Shown: piece by piece, positions 1 through 5,750 of the stretch
Layout: every line of letters starts with the position of its first letter
Numbering within the stretch: the first letter of the stretch is position 1
Assembly: GCA_020441345.1 (NCBI GenBank)
Contig: JAGRMK010000497.1
Span: forward strand, 1 to 6,428
Direction: 5' to 3'
Length of the DNA: 6,428 bases
Source: Paracoccaceae bacterium
GTDB taxonomy: Bacteria; Pseudomonadota; Alphaproteobacteria; Rhodobacterales; Rhodobacteraceae
Notes under the pieces: model-generated
What the model was told of the DNA's origin: nothing
What the model saw: only the letters and a program-made list of their open reading frames with translations
Database searches by the model: none
Made by a program: the position numbers and the translations under genes

Positions 1-1
1 A

Positions 2-52
2 GTATTTTTCGGCAAGATGAAGGGGCTTTCGTTCGAAGCGCGCAAACGGTAA
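2..52 (+). CDS. Probable 3' end of an upstream gene (partial)
   Basis: This frame is open from the window edge to a TAA at 50-52 and reads VFFGKMKGLSFEARKR. The basic, mixed end looks like a normal C-terminus, and the stop lies 9 bases before the mnmH ATG, the spacing expected for co-transcribed and possibly translationally coupled genes. Sixteen residues are too few to name a family. The other two plus frames are also open over this short distance, so the frame choice rests mainly on the close stop-to-start spacing. Confidence 0.4.
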   Translation, partial: VFFGKMKGLSFEARKR

Positions 53-61
53 GCCCGCGCC

Positions 62-1114
62 ATGCTTCGTGTGACGTTGTCCAGCCTGTCCGATCTCGAC
101 GCCTTGCCCTTCGACGAGGTGATCGACGCCCGTTCGCCCGCCGAATTTGCCGAGGATCACCTGCCAGGCGCGATCAACCTGCCGGTGCTCGACAACGCAG
201 AGCGCGCCGAGGTCGGCACGATCTATGTTCAGGACAGCCGGTTTCGCGCTCGCCGGTTGGGCGCCGCGCTGGTTGCGCGCAACGTCGCCCGGCATTTGCA
301 GACCGCGCTGGCCGACAAGCCCGCCGATTATCGCCCGCTGGTCTATTGCTGGCGCGGCGGGCAACGATCGGGGTCCTTTGCGATGATCCTTGGGCAGATC
401 GGCTGGCAGGTGGGGGTGTTGGACGGCGGCTGGAAAGCGTGGCGCCGGCTTGTCCAACAGGCATTCTATGACGCGCCGTTTCCTGTGCCGGTCACGGTTC
501 TGGACGGCAACACGGGCACCGCCAAGACCGCGATCCTGCACAAGGTGGCAGAGCGGGGGGGACAGGTGATCGACCTGGAGGGCCTGGCGCGGCATCGCGG
601 GTCGCTGTTCGGGTTGGTGCCCGGCGATGAACAACCAACGCAGAAACGTTTCGAGAGCGCATTGGCTGAGGTGGTGATGCACCTGGACCCGACACGCCCG
701 GTTCTGGTCGAGGCCGAATCGAATCGAATCGGCGCTTTGCGTTTGCCGCCCTCACTGTGGCAGGCGATGCAGGCCGCGCCCCGGATCGCGCTGGAAGCCC
801 CGGTCGAGGCCCGTGCCAACTGGTTGACGCAAGCCTATGGCGACATCATCGCCGCGCCCGAGGAACTGGCCGCGCGGATCGCGGCGCTGGCGCCATTCCA
901 GCCGCGCGACACCGTGGCAGAGTGGCAGGCCCTGGCGCGCGGCCGCCAGTTCGAGGCGCTGGCTGCGCGCCTGATGCGCGAGCATTACGACCCGCGCTAC
1001 GAGCGCACGGCGCTGCGCCAGGACCGAGCGCCGGACGCGGTCTTGCGGACCGATTCCCTGGACGTGGCCGCGCAGGAAATCCTGGCGGGGCAAATCGTGG
1101 CGCATCTTGGCTGA
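62..1114 (+). CDS. mnmH: tRNA 2-selenouridine synthase MnmH (SelU/YbbB)
   Basis: The family replaces sulfur by selenium at wobble 2-thiouridine (position 34) of tRNA-Lys, -Glu and -Gln in the cytoplasm, using selenophosphate from SelD, and also handles the geranylated intermediate. The 350-residue protein has the expected two-part build. An N-terminal rhodanese domain (about 8-130) contains IDARSPAEF (21-29) and the active-site loop VYCWRGGQRSGS (94-105), with Cys96 as the predicted catalytic cysteine. A P-loop domain follows with GNTGTAKT (149-156), then LEGLARHRGSLFG (172-184) and VEAESNRIG (216-224), all typical of MnmH. Length matches the family. In the Walker A motif Ala154 stands where most P-loops have Gly before the Lys. 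The start has no clear Shine-Dalgarno sequence; the stop of the preceding frame lies 9 bases upstream, so coupling is plausible. It converges on hemC. The family call is secure. Confidence 0.95.
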   Translation: MLRVTLSSLSDLDALPFDEVIDARSPAEFAEDHLPGAINLPVLDNAERAEVGTIYVQDSRFRARRLGAALVARNVARHLQTALADKPADYRPLVYCWRGGQRSGSFAMILGQIGWQVGVLDGGWKAWRRLVQQAFYDAPFPVPVTVLDGNTGTAKTAILHKVAERGGQVIDLEGLARHRGSLFGLVPGDEQPTQKRFESALAEVVMHLDPTRPVLVEAESNRIGALRLPPSLWQAMQAAPRIALEAPVEARANWLTQAYGDIIAAPEELAARIAALAPFQPRDTVAEWQALARGRQFEALAARLMREHYDPRYERTALRQDRAPDAVLRTDSLDVAAQEILAGQIVAHLG

Positions 1115-1175
1115 ACAGGTTTCTTCATTCCTGGATCGGCCTGGCACCGGTGATCGGGGTCTATCGCTGACGGAT

Positions 1176-1229
1176 TTGCGGCATTCCGTTGCCGAACGGC
1201 CCGTCGCGACCGGGGCCGGGATGCCGCAA
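1176..1229. terminator. Branched inverted repeat between convergent mnmH and hemC, candidate bidirectional terminator
   Basis: TTGCGGCATTCCG (1176-1188) pairs with CGGGATGCCGCAA (1217-1229) over 13 positions with one G-T wobble; the outer 9 bp are perfect. The enclosed 28 bases can form alternative smaller hairpins: CCGTT/AACGG (1186-1190 with 1195-1199, 4-base loop) and CGGCCC/GGGCCG (1197-1202 with 1213-1218), the latter around the palindrome GTCGCGAC (1203-1210). Its place between two converging genes suggests a shared terminator. Neither side has a real T-tract, so it is not a textbook intrinsic terminator. Other structured-RNA or protein-binding roles are possible. Confidence 0.5.
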
Positions 1230-1240
1230 TAGTCTGACGA

Positions 1241-2188
1241 TCATGCCCGCCAGTCGAAGAAACCTATGGGCGCGCGCGCCAGCAAGCGCCGCGCGATCTC
1301 GTCACCCAGCGCGGCCGCGTCGTCAATCGCCGCGCGGCCTTCGTCGGCCAGGCATTCCGACCCGTCCGGGCGCAGGATTTCGCCGCGCAGCCAGATCTCG
1401 TTGCCGTCCAGCAGCGCCAGCCCGGCGATCGGAGTCTCGCATGACCCGTCCAGCGCCGCCAGATAGGCCCGCTCGGCCGCCAGGCGATGTCCGGTCGGCA
1501 CGTCGTGGATGGCCTGAAGCAGGGCCTCGGCGCGGGTGTCGGTCACCCGCCGTTCGATACCGATCGCGCCTTGGGCCACGGCTGGCAGCATGTCTTCGGG
1601 GGCGATCCCCGATTGCGCAACATGGGCCATGCCCAGCCGGTTGAGCCCCGCCATGGCCAGAAAGGTGCAATCGGCGACACCGTCGTCCAGCTTGCGCAGA
1701 CGGGTTTGCACATTGCCGCGAAACTCGACAACCTTCAGGTCCGGGCGCCGGTGCAAAAGCTGCGCCCGCCGCCGCAAGCTGGAGGTTCCCACGACCTGCC
1801 CGGGCGCCAGATCGGCCAGCCGCGCCACGCCGCGCGACACGAAGGCATCGCGCGGGTCTTCGCGCGGGAGATAGCAGTCGAGCATCAGGCCATCGGGCTG
1901 CTCGACCGGCATGTCCTTCATGGAATGCACGGCGATATCCAGCGTGCCGTCCAGCATCATGTCCTCGATCTCGCGGGTGAACAGCCCCTTGCCACCGATC
2001 TCCTTGAGCGGGCGGTCCTGGACCCGGTCGCCGGTGGTGGTGACGACCACAACCTCGAACGCGGCCTCGGGCAGGTCGAAGGCCGCCATCAGACGCGCGC
2101 GGGTTTCATGGGCCTGGGCCAGAGCCAACGGAGAACCGCGGGTGCCGATCTTCAGGGGTTGGGCGGGTGTGGGCAGGGCAAGGGTCAT
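1241..2188 (-). CDS. hemC: Hydroxymethylbilane synthase (porphobilinogen deaminase)
   Basis: The enzyme joins four porphobilinogen molecules head to tail into hydroxymethylbilane, the linear precursor of uroporphyrinogen III, in the cytoplasmic heme/tetrapyrrole pathway. The 315-residue product matches the family length. Visible signatures in order are KIGTRGSPLALAQ (13-25), the cofactor and substrate region KEIGGKGLFTREIE (62-75), LDIAVHSMKDMP (83-94) with catalytic Asp84, VGTSSLRRRAQL (133-144), RGNVQTRL (157-164), LPAVAQGAIGIE (201-212) and the dipyrromethane attachment loop LDGSCETPIAG (246-256) with Cys250. I chose the ATG at 2188 because the KIGTRGSPLALAQ strand follows after 12 residues as usual and AGG (2194-2196, minus strand) lies 5 bases upstream. 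The in-frame ATG at 2302 would add 38 residues without family resemblance. It appears monocistronic here; no other hem gene is adjacent. It faces mnmH tail to tail and diverges from the small ORF at 2333. Confidence 0.97.
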   Translation of the reverse strand: MTLALPTPAQPLKIGTRGSPLALAQAHETRARLMAAFDLPEAAFEVVVVTTTGDRVQDRPLKEIGGKGLFTREIEDMMLDGTLDIAVHSMKDMPVEQPDGLMLDCYLPREDPRDAFVSRGVARLADLAPGQVVGTSSLRRRAQLLHRRPDLKVVEFRGNVQTRLRKLDDGVADCTFLAMAGLNRLGMAHVAQSGIAPEDMLPAVAQGAIGIERRVTDTRAEALLQAIHDVPTGHRLAAERAYLAALDGSCETPIAGLALLDGNEIWLRGEILRPDGSECLADEGRAAIDDAAALGDEIARRLLARAPIGFFDWRA

Positions 2189-2332
2189 GGCCGCCTGATT
2201 AGCCAAGCCTTGCGCCGCTGGCAACGGGGCACCGGCGTTGTGACCCCGCCGCTGGCGCCGACTGCCACAATTTTTGAACCCCGCGGCACCAAGCCCCGAC
2301 ACATCCGCGATTATCCAGTCTGGAGAGGCGCC
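2189..2332. promoter_or_regulatory. Divergent intergenic region upstream of hemC and the small ORF
   Basis: By position this 144-base stretch should carry the hemC promoter, reading left, and any promoter of the small ORF, reading right. I see no hexamer pair good enough to call. On the minus strand TTGCCA followed after 15 bases by GCTAAT close to the hemC start is a weak candidate that would leave almost no leader. An A/T patch (AATTTTTG, 2269-2276) is the only low-GC segment. The regulatory role is inferred from gene orientation alone. Confidence 0.35.
2322..2328 (+). promoter_or_regulatory. Ribosome binding site of the small ORF
   Basis: GGAGAGG is a strong purine-rich Shine-Dalgarno match ending 4 bases before the ATG at 2333 (7 bases if the GGAG core is used). 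It is the main reason to treat the short ORF as a gene, and it decides the start within a frame that stays open far upstream through the antisense of hemC. Confidence 0.5.
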
Positions 2333-2473
2333 ATGCCAGCAAGGTTGAAAGCGAAACGCCTATGGGCCCTGGTCGCCATGGCCAGTCTTGCCGTCGTTCT
2401 GGCTGCGGCCTTGTCGCAGCACACCCAGGCGGCCGCACCCCGCCCAGGCCCGATACACGGATCGGCAATGTGA
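2333..2473 (+). CDS. Small hypothetical protein with one hydrophobic segment (46 residues)
   Basis: I do not recognise a family. The N-terminus is basic (Arg4, Lys6, Lys8, Arg9), followed by a hydrophobic stretch at about 10-27 (LWALVAMASLAVVLAAAL) and then HTQAAAPRPGPIHGSAM. This is the shape of a Sec signal peptide with an AAA-type cleavage site near 33-35, which would leave only about a dozen residues, or of a single-pass inner-membrane micropeptide. Support comes from the GGAGAGG ribosome binding site and its place between hemC (divergent) and the methyltransferase (same strand, 83 bases downstream). Against it, the codon use is less biased than in the neighbours (AGG, CTA, ATA and GGA all occur), and the frame is part of a long antisense-open frame. 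It may be a true micropeptide or chance. Confidence 0.45.
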   Translation: MPARLKAKRLWALVAMASLAVVLAAALSQHTQAAAPRPGPIHGSAM

Positions 2474-2499
2474 CGCGGCGTCAATTTCGGCCCTAGTGT

Positions 2500-2512
2500 T
2501 GCCATATTGGCA
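2500..2512. repeat. Short inverted repeat TGCCA-TAT-TGGCA
   Basis: Perfect 5-base arms flank a 3-base centre in the 83-base gap between the small ORF and the methyltransferase. With its A/T centre it resembles a small operator half-site pair, but nothing identifies a regulator. It is too short to be convincing as an RNA terminator. Confidence 0.3.
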
Positions 2513-2516
2513 GGTC

Positions 2517-2550
2517 AGGATGGAAGGGCCGACCATCCTTATGCAGGCCC
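2517..2550 (+). promoter_or_regulatory. Leader hairpin with possible pseudoknot upstream of the methyltransferase
   Basis: AGGATGG (2517-2523) and CCATCCT (2533-2539) are perfect complements enclosing a 9-base loop. Within the loop GGGCC (2526-2530) is complementary to GGCCC (2546-2550) just downstream, so an H-type pseudoknot can be drawn with connecting segments of 2, 2 and 6 bases. The second helix would cover AGG (2545-2547), the only Shine-Dalgarno-like bases before the ATG at 2557. If transcribed, the fold could limit initiation. It could instead be a weak terminator for the small ORF, though no T-tract follows. Complementarity is seen directly; function is inferred. Confidence 0.35.
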
Positions 2551-2556
2551 CAGACC

Positions 2557-3573
2557 ATGAAAGACCTTGTCCGCGCCGCAGAGCTTGAGGCCGCGATGCT
2601 CCCTGACCCCGAATGCCCCCTGACAGGCGCCGAGATGCGCCCTCATCTGACGGTTCCGATCGATTGGCGCCGCCCCGCCGATACTCGCCCCTGGACGATC
2701 TGGTGGACCGATCACGCCGGTTTCGGCCAGGTCCATCCGCGCCCGGAGCCGCATGAAGTGGCGTCGTTCTATGACATTGACGCCTATTACACCCACGCGG
2801 AACGCGAGCGGTTTGACGATGCGACCGAAGCCCGCCAGGTGGGTCTTGCCGGTCGCATCCTCAGCTCTCTTGCCTATCGCTTCGAGAACGGCGCCGAACC
2901 CACGCCTGCCTGGTGGCGTTCGATCCTTCCCGAGAACGCCCGATTCGGGCTGGAGGTTGGCTGCGGTGATGGTGATCGCATGCGCACTTATGGCCCGTTC
3001 CTGAAGTCGGTGCACGGGGTAGAACCCGATCCGCGCGCGGTGCGGGTTGCCCTGCGCCGCGGGCTGGATGTGCACGAGGGCACCGCCGAGCATTTGCCCG
3101 AAGCGGTGAAAGGGCGGCTCTACGATCTGGTGGTGTTCACCCATGTTCTCGAGCATACGCTGGACCCGGTCCTGTCGCTTTGCAACGCCGGGGCGTTGCT
3201 GTCCGAGACCGGCGTCCTGTCGATCGAGGTTCCGAACAACGCCTCGGAAGGGGCACGGCGCATGGGCAAGGCCTGGCGCTGGCTCGACGCGCCGCGACAT
3301 CTGAATTTCTTCACCGCAGAGAGCCTTCAGGCCTGCGCCGAGGCCGCCGGGTTGCGGGTTCGGGCGGTGTTGTATCGGGGTTATGTGCGCCAGTTCACGC
3401 CGGACTGGATCGTTGACGAGGCCAGAATAACGGCCATGTTGGACGGGCGGCACATGACGCAGGCCGATGTCCGGCGCCAGCTGTGGCACTCGGCCCGGCT
3501 GCTGGCCAGCACGGCAATGGCCCACCCGTCGCGCAAATATGATTCGGTGCGCATTCTGTGCACCCGCGCCTGA
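2557..3573 (+). CDS. Class I SAM-dependent methyltransferase (Methyltransf_23-like)
   Basis: A 338-residue protein with a clear Rossmann-type methyltransferase core at about 128-275. SAM motif I is FGLEVGCGDGDRM (130-142), the acidic residue ending strand 2 is Glu156 in GVEPD, an AEHLP segment (177-181) follows, and the post-motif strand is YDLVVFTHVLEHTLDP (189-204). LSIEVPN (221-227) and the HLNFFTAESL stretch (248-257) are typical of this subfamily. The N-terminal PRPEPHEVASFYDIDAYYTH (61-80) resembles the linker that follows a CxxC zinc ribbon in related enzymes, but here only CPLTG (20-24) remains, so the metal site appears lost. The substrate cannot be deduced. For the start, ATG 2557 has only AGG 9 bases upstream, while the in-frame ATG at 2596 (Met14) has GAGG 5 bases upstream and is a real alternative. 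The stop lies 6 bases from that of the convergent carboxypeptidase gene. Confidence 0.88.
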   Translation: MKDLVRAAELEAAMLPDPECPLTGAEMRPHLTVPIDWRRPADTRPWTIWWTDHAGFGQVHPRPEPHEVASFYDIDAYYTHAERERFDDATEARQVGLAGRILSSLAYRFENGAEPTPAWWRSILPENARFGLEVGCGDGDRMRTYGPFLKSVHGVEPDPRAVRVALRRGLDVHEGTAEHLPEAVKGRLYDLVVFTHVLEHTLDPVLSLCNAGALLSETGVLSIEVPNNASEGARRMGKAWRWLDAPRHLNFFTAESLQACAEAAGLRVRAVLYRGYVRQFTPDWIVDEARITAMLDGRHMTQADVRRQLWHSARLLASTAMAHPSRKYDSVRILCTRA

Positions 3574-3579
3574 GTGCCG

Positions 3580-5580
3580 CTACGGGTCGATCACCGAACA
3601 GGGATGATCCCGCGCGACCAGCCGGGTGCAGGCCAGCATGGCCTCGTCCTGGGACAGGCTGTGAACCTCGGCCGCGATGCGCCCGCCCCGCGCGGTGACA
3701 CGCCGAACGCCCATGCCCAGAGTTCCGGCCTCGGACAAGGCCAGCCGCAATAGCACCCGCTCGGCATCGAACCGCGAGGCATATTGCCCCAGTTCAACCG
3801 CCCAGACCCGCCCGCCAGAGGTCGAGACACGGGTGACGATCTCGGGCATCGGCGGCGGTGGCGGCGGGTCGTCGGATGCGCTGGAGGTCAAGACGATGGC
3901 CGGCGCCAGAACCGGGTCCGCCGCATCCTCGGCGCCCAGCGCGGCCAGCAGTTCTTCGTCGCGCCACAGGATCCGACCATCCTCGCCCACGGTCAGCGCC
4001 CCATCGGCGGGTTCGAGCGCGGGAATGGGGGCAAGCCGCGCCACATCCGCCAGCGGGGCATCCGCAGTACTTTCGGGCATAGGTTCGGATGGGGACGCAC
4101 CGTCCGGTTGCGAGAGCAGCCGGTCCTGCGCGCCCGTCAGGTCGAAGGCAATCGGCGGCAAGCCGGGGATCACGATCACGCCGTCCTGCACCGCGACACC
4201 GGCCACGGCGTCGGGGCTGTGCTCAAATTGCAACGGCGAGCTTGCGACCAGGGGGGGGGTCGGCGGCGGGATCAGATCTTCGGGGACGATGATATCCGCA
4301 TCGATCAGCGCGGTAATCTCTGTCGTGGCTTCGGCGGCCGTGCCGTTTGAAGCACGCGCGACCTCGGCCCCCTCTGCTGGCGGGGATTCGGGGCGTCGGG
4401 CGGGGAGCGGTGAACGCTCGGGCGCGGCAACGGCGGCAAGCTGCAGGTCCTCGGCCGCCTCTTCGGGCTCTTCGGTGGTATCCTGCGCCAGCAGGATCGC
4501 GTCTTGCGCCTCTTGCGGGTCGGGCGCGCGGATGTCGTCGATCACCTCGTCGATCTCATCGCGCAAGGTGGCGATCAACTCAGCCGGCGGGGCCTCGCCG
4601 GGTTGTAGCGGACGCTGGCGGGGAAAAAGGCTGGCGGTGGGTGCCGTTTGCAGACGAATCACCCGCCCTGCCGAAACGCCGGTTCCCGAATCTTCGGGTG
4701 CGCGCACATAATCGGGCCGCGATGGACGCCGCACGGCCGCGCGCCGGGGTGCCTGGCGAAAGCCGCGATCCATCAGCGATACGATCTGTTCGTACCGATG
4801 GTTCGAAGAGCGCGCGCCCATCACCGTCACCAGGATACGCACGCCGTCACGCTCTGCCATCGCCGTCAGATTGTAGCCGGCTGCATTGGTGAACCCGGTC
4901 TTGATGCCATCTGCCCCGCGATACCCGTTCAGAAAGCGGCGATTCGTATTGCGCACCGTGGCTATCCCGGCGTTCTCGCTGATGCGGCTGAAGATGTTAT
5001 AATACTGCGGAAAATCGAAATAGAGCTGGCGGCCGAGAATGCTCATGTCGCGCGCCGTCGACAGGTGTCCGTCCTGGGTCAGGCCATGCGGATTGAGAAA
5101 ATGCGTGCGATCCATGCCGATGGCCCGCGCCGTGCGGTTCATGCGTTGCGCGAAATTGGGCACCGAACCCTCGATCGCTTCTGCGATCGCGACCGCCGAA
5201 TCATTCGCCGACCGCAGAGCCGCTGCCCGGATCAGATAGCGAAAGGCAATCGTCTGCCCCGCCCGAAGCCCCAGCCGCGACGGCGGTTGCCGAGCCGCCG
5301 TTTCCGAGATGCGGACCGGGGTATCCAGGCTGATCTCGCCGTTCTCGACCGCTTCGAACGCGATGTAGAGGGTCATCATCTTGGTTAGCGAAGCCGGGTG
5401 CAGTCGTGCCGTCGCGTTCGAGGACCGCAGGATTTCCCCGGTGCGCACATCCATGATGACCGATGCAAATGGTGTTGCGGATGATCGTGTTGCGCTGGTC
5501 ATGACAACCAGCATGGCGCAGACAACTGCCACGCCCAACGCGTTCCATGCGCAACGCCAACGCTGTTGCCGCGCTGTCAC
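3580..5580 (-). CDS. D-alanyl-D-alanine carboxypeptidase (peptidase S11) with C-terminal SPOR domain
   Basis: Penicillin-binding-protein-type serine hydrolase that trims the terminal D-Ala of peptidoglycan pentapeptides in the periplasm. Of 666 residues, 1-35 form a signal peptide (basic start, hydrophobic 13-30, likely cleavage near SSA/TP). The catalytic domain (about 36-275) has all three motifs: SLTK (Ser64 nucleophile, Lys67), SAN (124-126) and KTG (227-229). The usual PBP5 beta-domain is not evident. Instead a roughly 300-residue Pro/Ala/Glu/Asp-rich linker (about 280-585, with a six-proline run at 572-577) leads to a SPOR domain (about 588-665, RVWAVELGQYASRFDAERVL at 591-610). SPOR domains bind glycan lacking stem peptides at the septum, so septal action is inferred. 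Cys651 and Cys661 could form a disulfide. The start is GTG at 5580, the only start upstream of the hydrophobic core; an in-frame TGA lies at 5623-5625. It is DacA/DacC-like; I do not assign a symbol. Confidence 0.95.
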   Translation of the reverse strand: MTARQQRWRCAWNALGVAVVCAMLVVMTSATRSSATPFASVIMDVRTGEILRSSNATARLHPASLTKMMTLYIAFEAVENGEISLDTPVRISETAARQPPSRLGLRAGQTIAFRYLIRAAALRSANDSAVAIAEAIEGSVPNFAQRMNRTARAIGMDRTHFLNPHGLTQDGHLSTARDMSILGRQLYFDFPQYYNIFSRISENAGIATVRNTNRRFLNGYRGADGIKTGFTNAAGYNLTAMAERDGVRILVTVMGARSSNHRYEQIVSLMDRGFRQAPRRAAVRRPSRPDYVRAPEDSGTGVSAGRVIRLQTAPTASLFPRQRPLQPGEAPPAELIATLRDEIDEVIDDIRAPDPQEAQDAILLAQDTTEEPEEAAEDLQLAAVAAPERSPLPARRPESPPAEGAEVARASNGTAAEATTEITALIDADIIVPEDLIPPPTPPLVASSPLQFEHSPDAVAGVAVQDGVIVIPGLPPIAFDLTGAQDRLLSQPDGASPSEPMPESTADAPLADVARLAPIPALEPADGALTVGEDGRILWRDEELLAALGAEDAADPVLAPAIVLTSSASDDPPPPPPMPEIVTRVSTSGGRVWAVELGQYASRFDAERVLLRLALSEAGTLGMGVRRVTARGGRIAAEVHSLSQDEAMLACTRLVARDHPCSVIDP
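4251..4259. repeat. Homopolymer of nine G inside the carboxypeptidase linker
   Basis: Nine consecutive G on the plus strand (C in the coding strand) encode part of the PPPTPPL segment (438-444) of the carboxypeptidase linker. Slippage by one base would leave the secretion signal and catalytic domain intact but remove the SPOR domain. The tract sits in a region where protein sequence is under weak constraint, so it may simply be tolerated GC-rich coding sequence. Confidence 0.6.
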
Positions 5581-5587
5581 GTGCTCG

Positions 5588-5593
5588 CCCTCT
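5588..5593 (-). promoter_or_regulatory. Ribosome binding site for the GTG start of the carboxypeptidase
   Basis: On the minus strand AGAGGG ends 7 bases before the GTG at 5580, good spacing for initiation. There is no ATG, GTG or TTG in frame between the upstream TGA (5623-5625) and this GTG, and the next in-frame Met (residue 23) would cut into the signal peptide, so this site fixes the start. Confidence 0.65.
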
Positions 5594-5750
5594 GCCTCTG
5601 CGCCGATGTTTAGCCATCCGCGTCATATTATGCTCGGTGCAAGGCTAGCACGGCATCGCAACCGAGAAAACCCCCTAGATATCAAGCGGTTTTCAGCGCC
5701 TTTTAACGTTCTCTAGATGTCGTGGCACGCTCGTATTCAGCCACCAGATA
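5594..5750 (-). promoter_or_regulatory. Spacer upstream of the carboxypeptidase, likely promoter region
   Basis: With the ribosome binding site this makes a 170-base gap after the HAD gene on the same strand, long enough to hold a separate promoter. It is less GC-rich than its surroundings, mainly at 5660-5720. On the minus strand CATAAT (at 5627-5632) matches the TATAAT consensus in five of six bases and would place transcription start near 5620, about 40 bases before the GTG. No good -35 box lies 16-18 bases upstream. CTAGATATC (5675-5683) and CTAGATGTC (5713-5721) form a near-identical direct repeat 38 bases apart. GTGGC/GCCAC (5722-5726 and 5740-5744) is a weak hairpin after the HAD stop. 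No T-tract is present. Confidence 0.35.

Noticed and set aside
752..1147. Minus-strand open frame opposite the 3' part of mnmH
   Set aside because: Antisense shadow with no signature; mnmH is continuous and complete through this region.
2189..2302. N-terminal extension of HemC to an ATG at 2302
   Set aside because: The added 38 residues have no family resemblance, and the ATG at 2188 has AGG at proper spacing with the conserved KIGTRGSPLALAQ strand starting 12 residues later.
1487..2473. Plus-strand open frame of 328 codons covering the antisense of hemC
   Set aside because: It is antisense to an unambiguous hemC for most of its length, has no domain signature, and is open because of GC-rich codon bias. 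Only its last 47 codons, with their own ribosome binding site, are considered a possible gene.
2539..3525. Minus-strand open frame of 328 codons opposite the methyltransferase
   Set aside because: Shadow frame: no recognisable motifs, composition rich in Arg/Gly/Pro/His, fully opposite a gene with clear SAM-binding motifs.
3546..3609. Small inverted repeats GGTGC/GCACC (3546-3564) and GATCA/TGATC (3589-3609) near the convergent stops
   Set aside because: Five-base arms with 9- and 11-base loops, no T-tracts, and expected by chance in such sequence; not enough to call terminators.
3677..4711. Plus-strand open frame of 344 codons, Ser/Ala/Gly/Arg-rich
   Set aside because: Antisense of the Pro/Ala/Glu linker of the carboxypeptidase; its low complexity mirrors the linker and no domain is visible.
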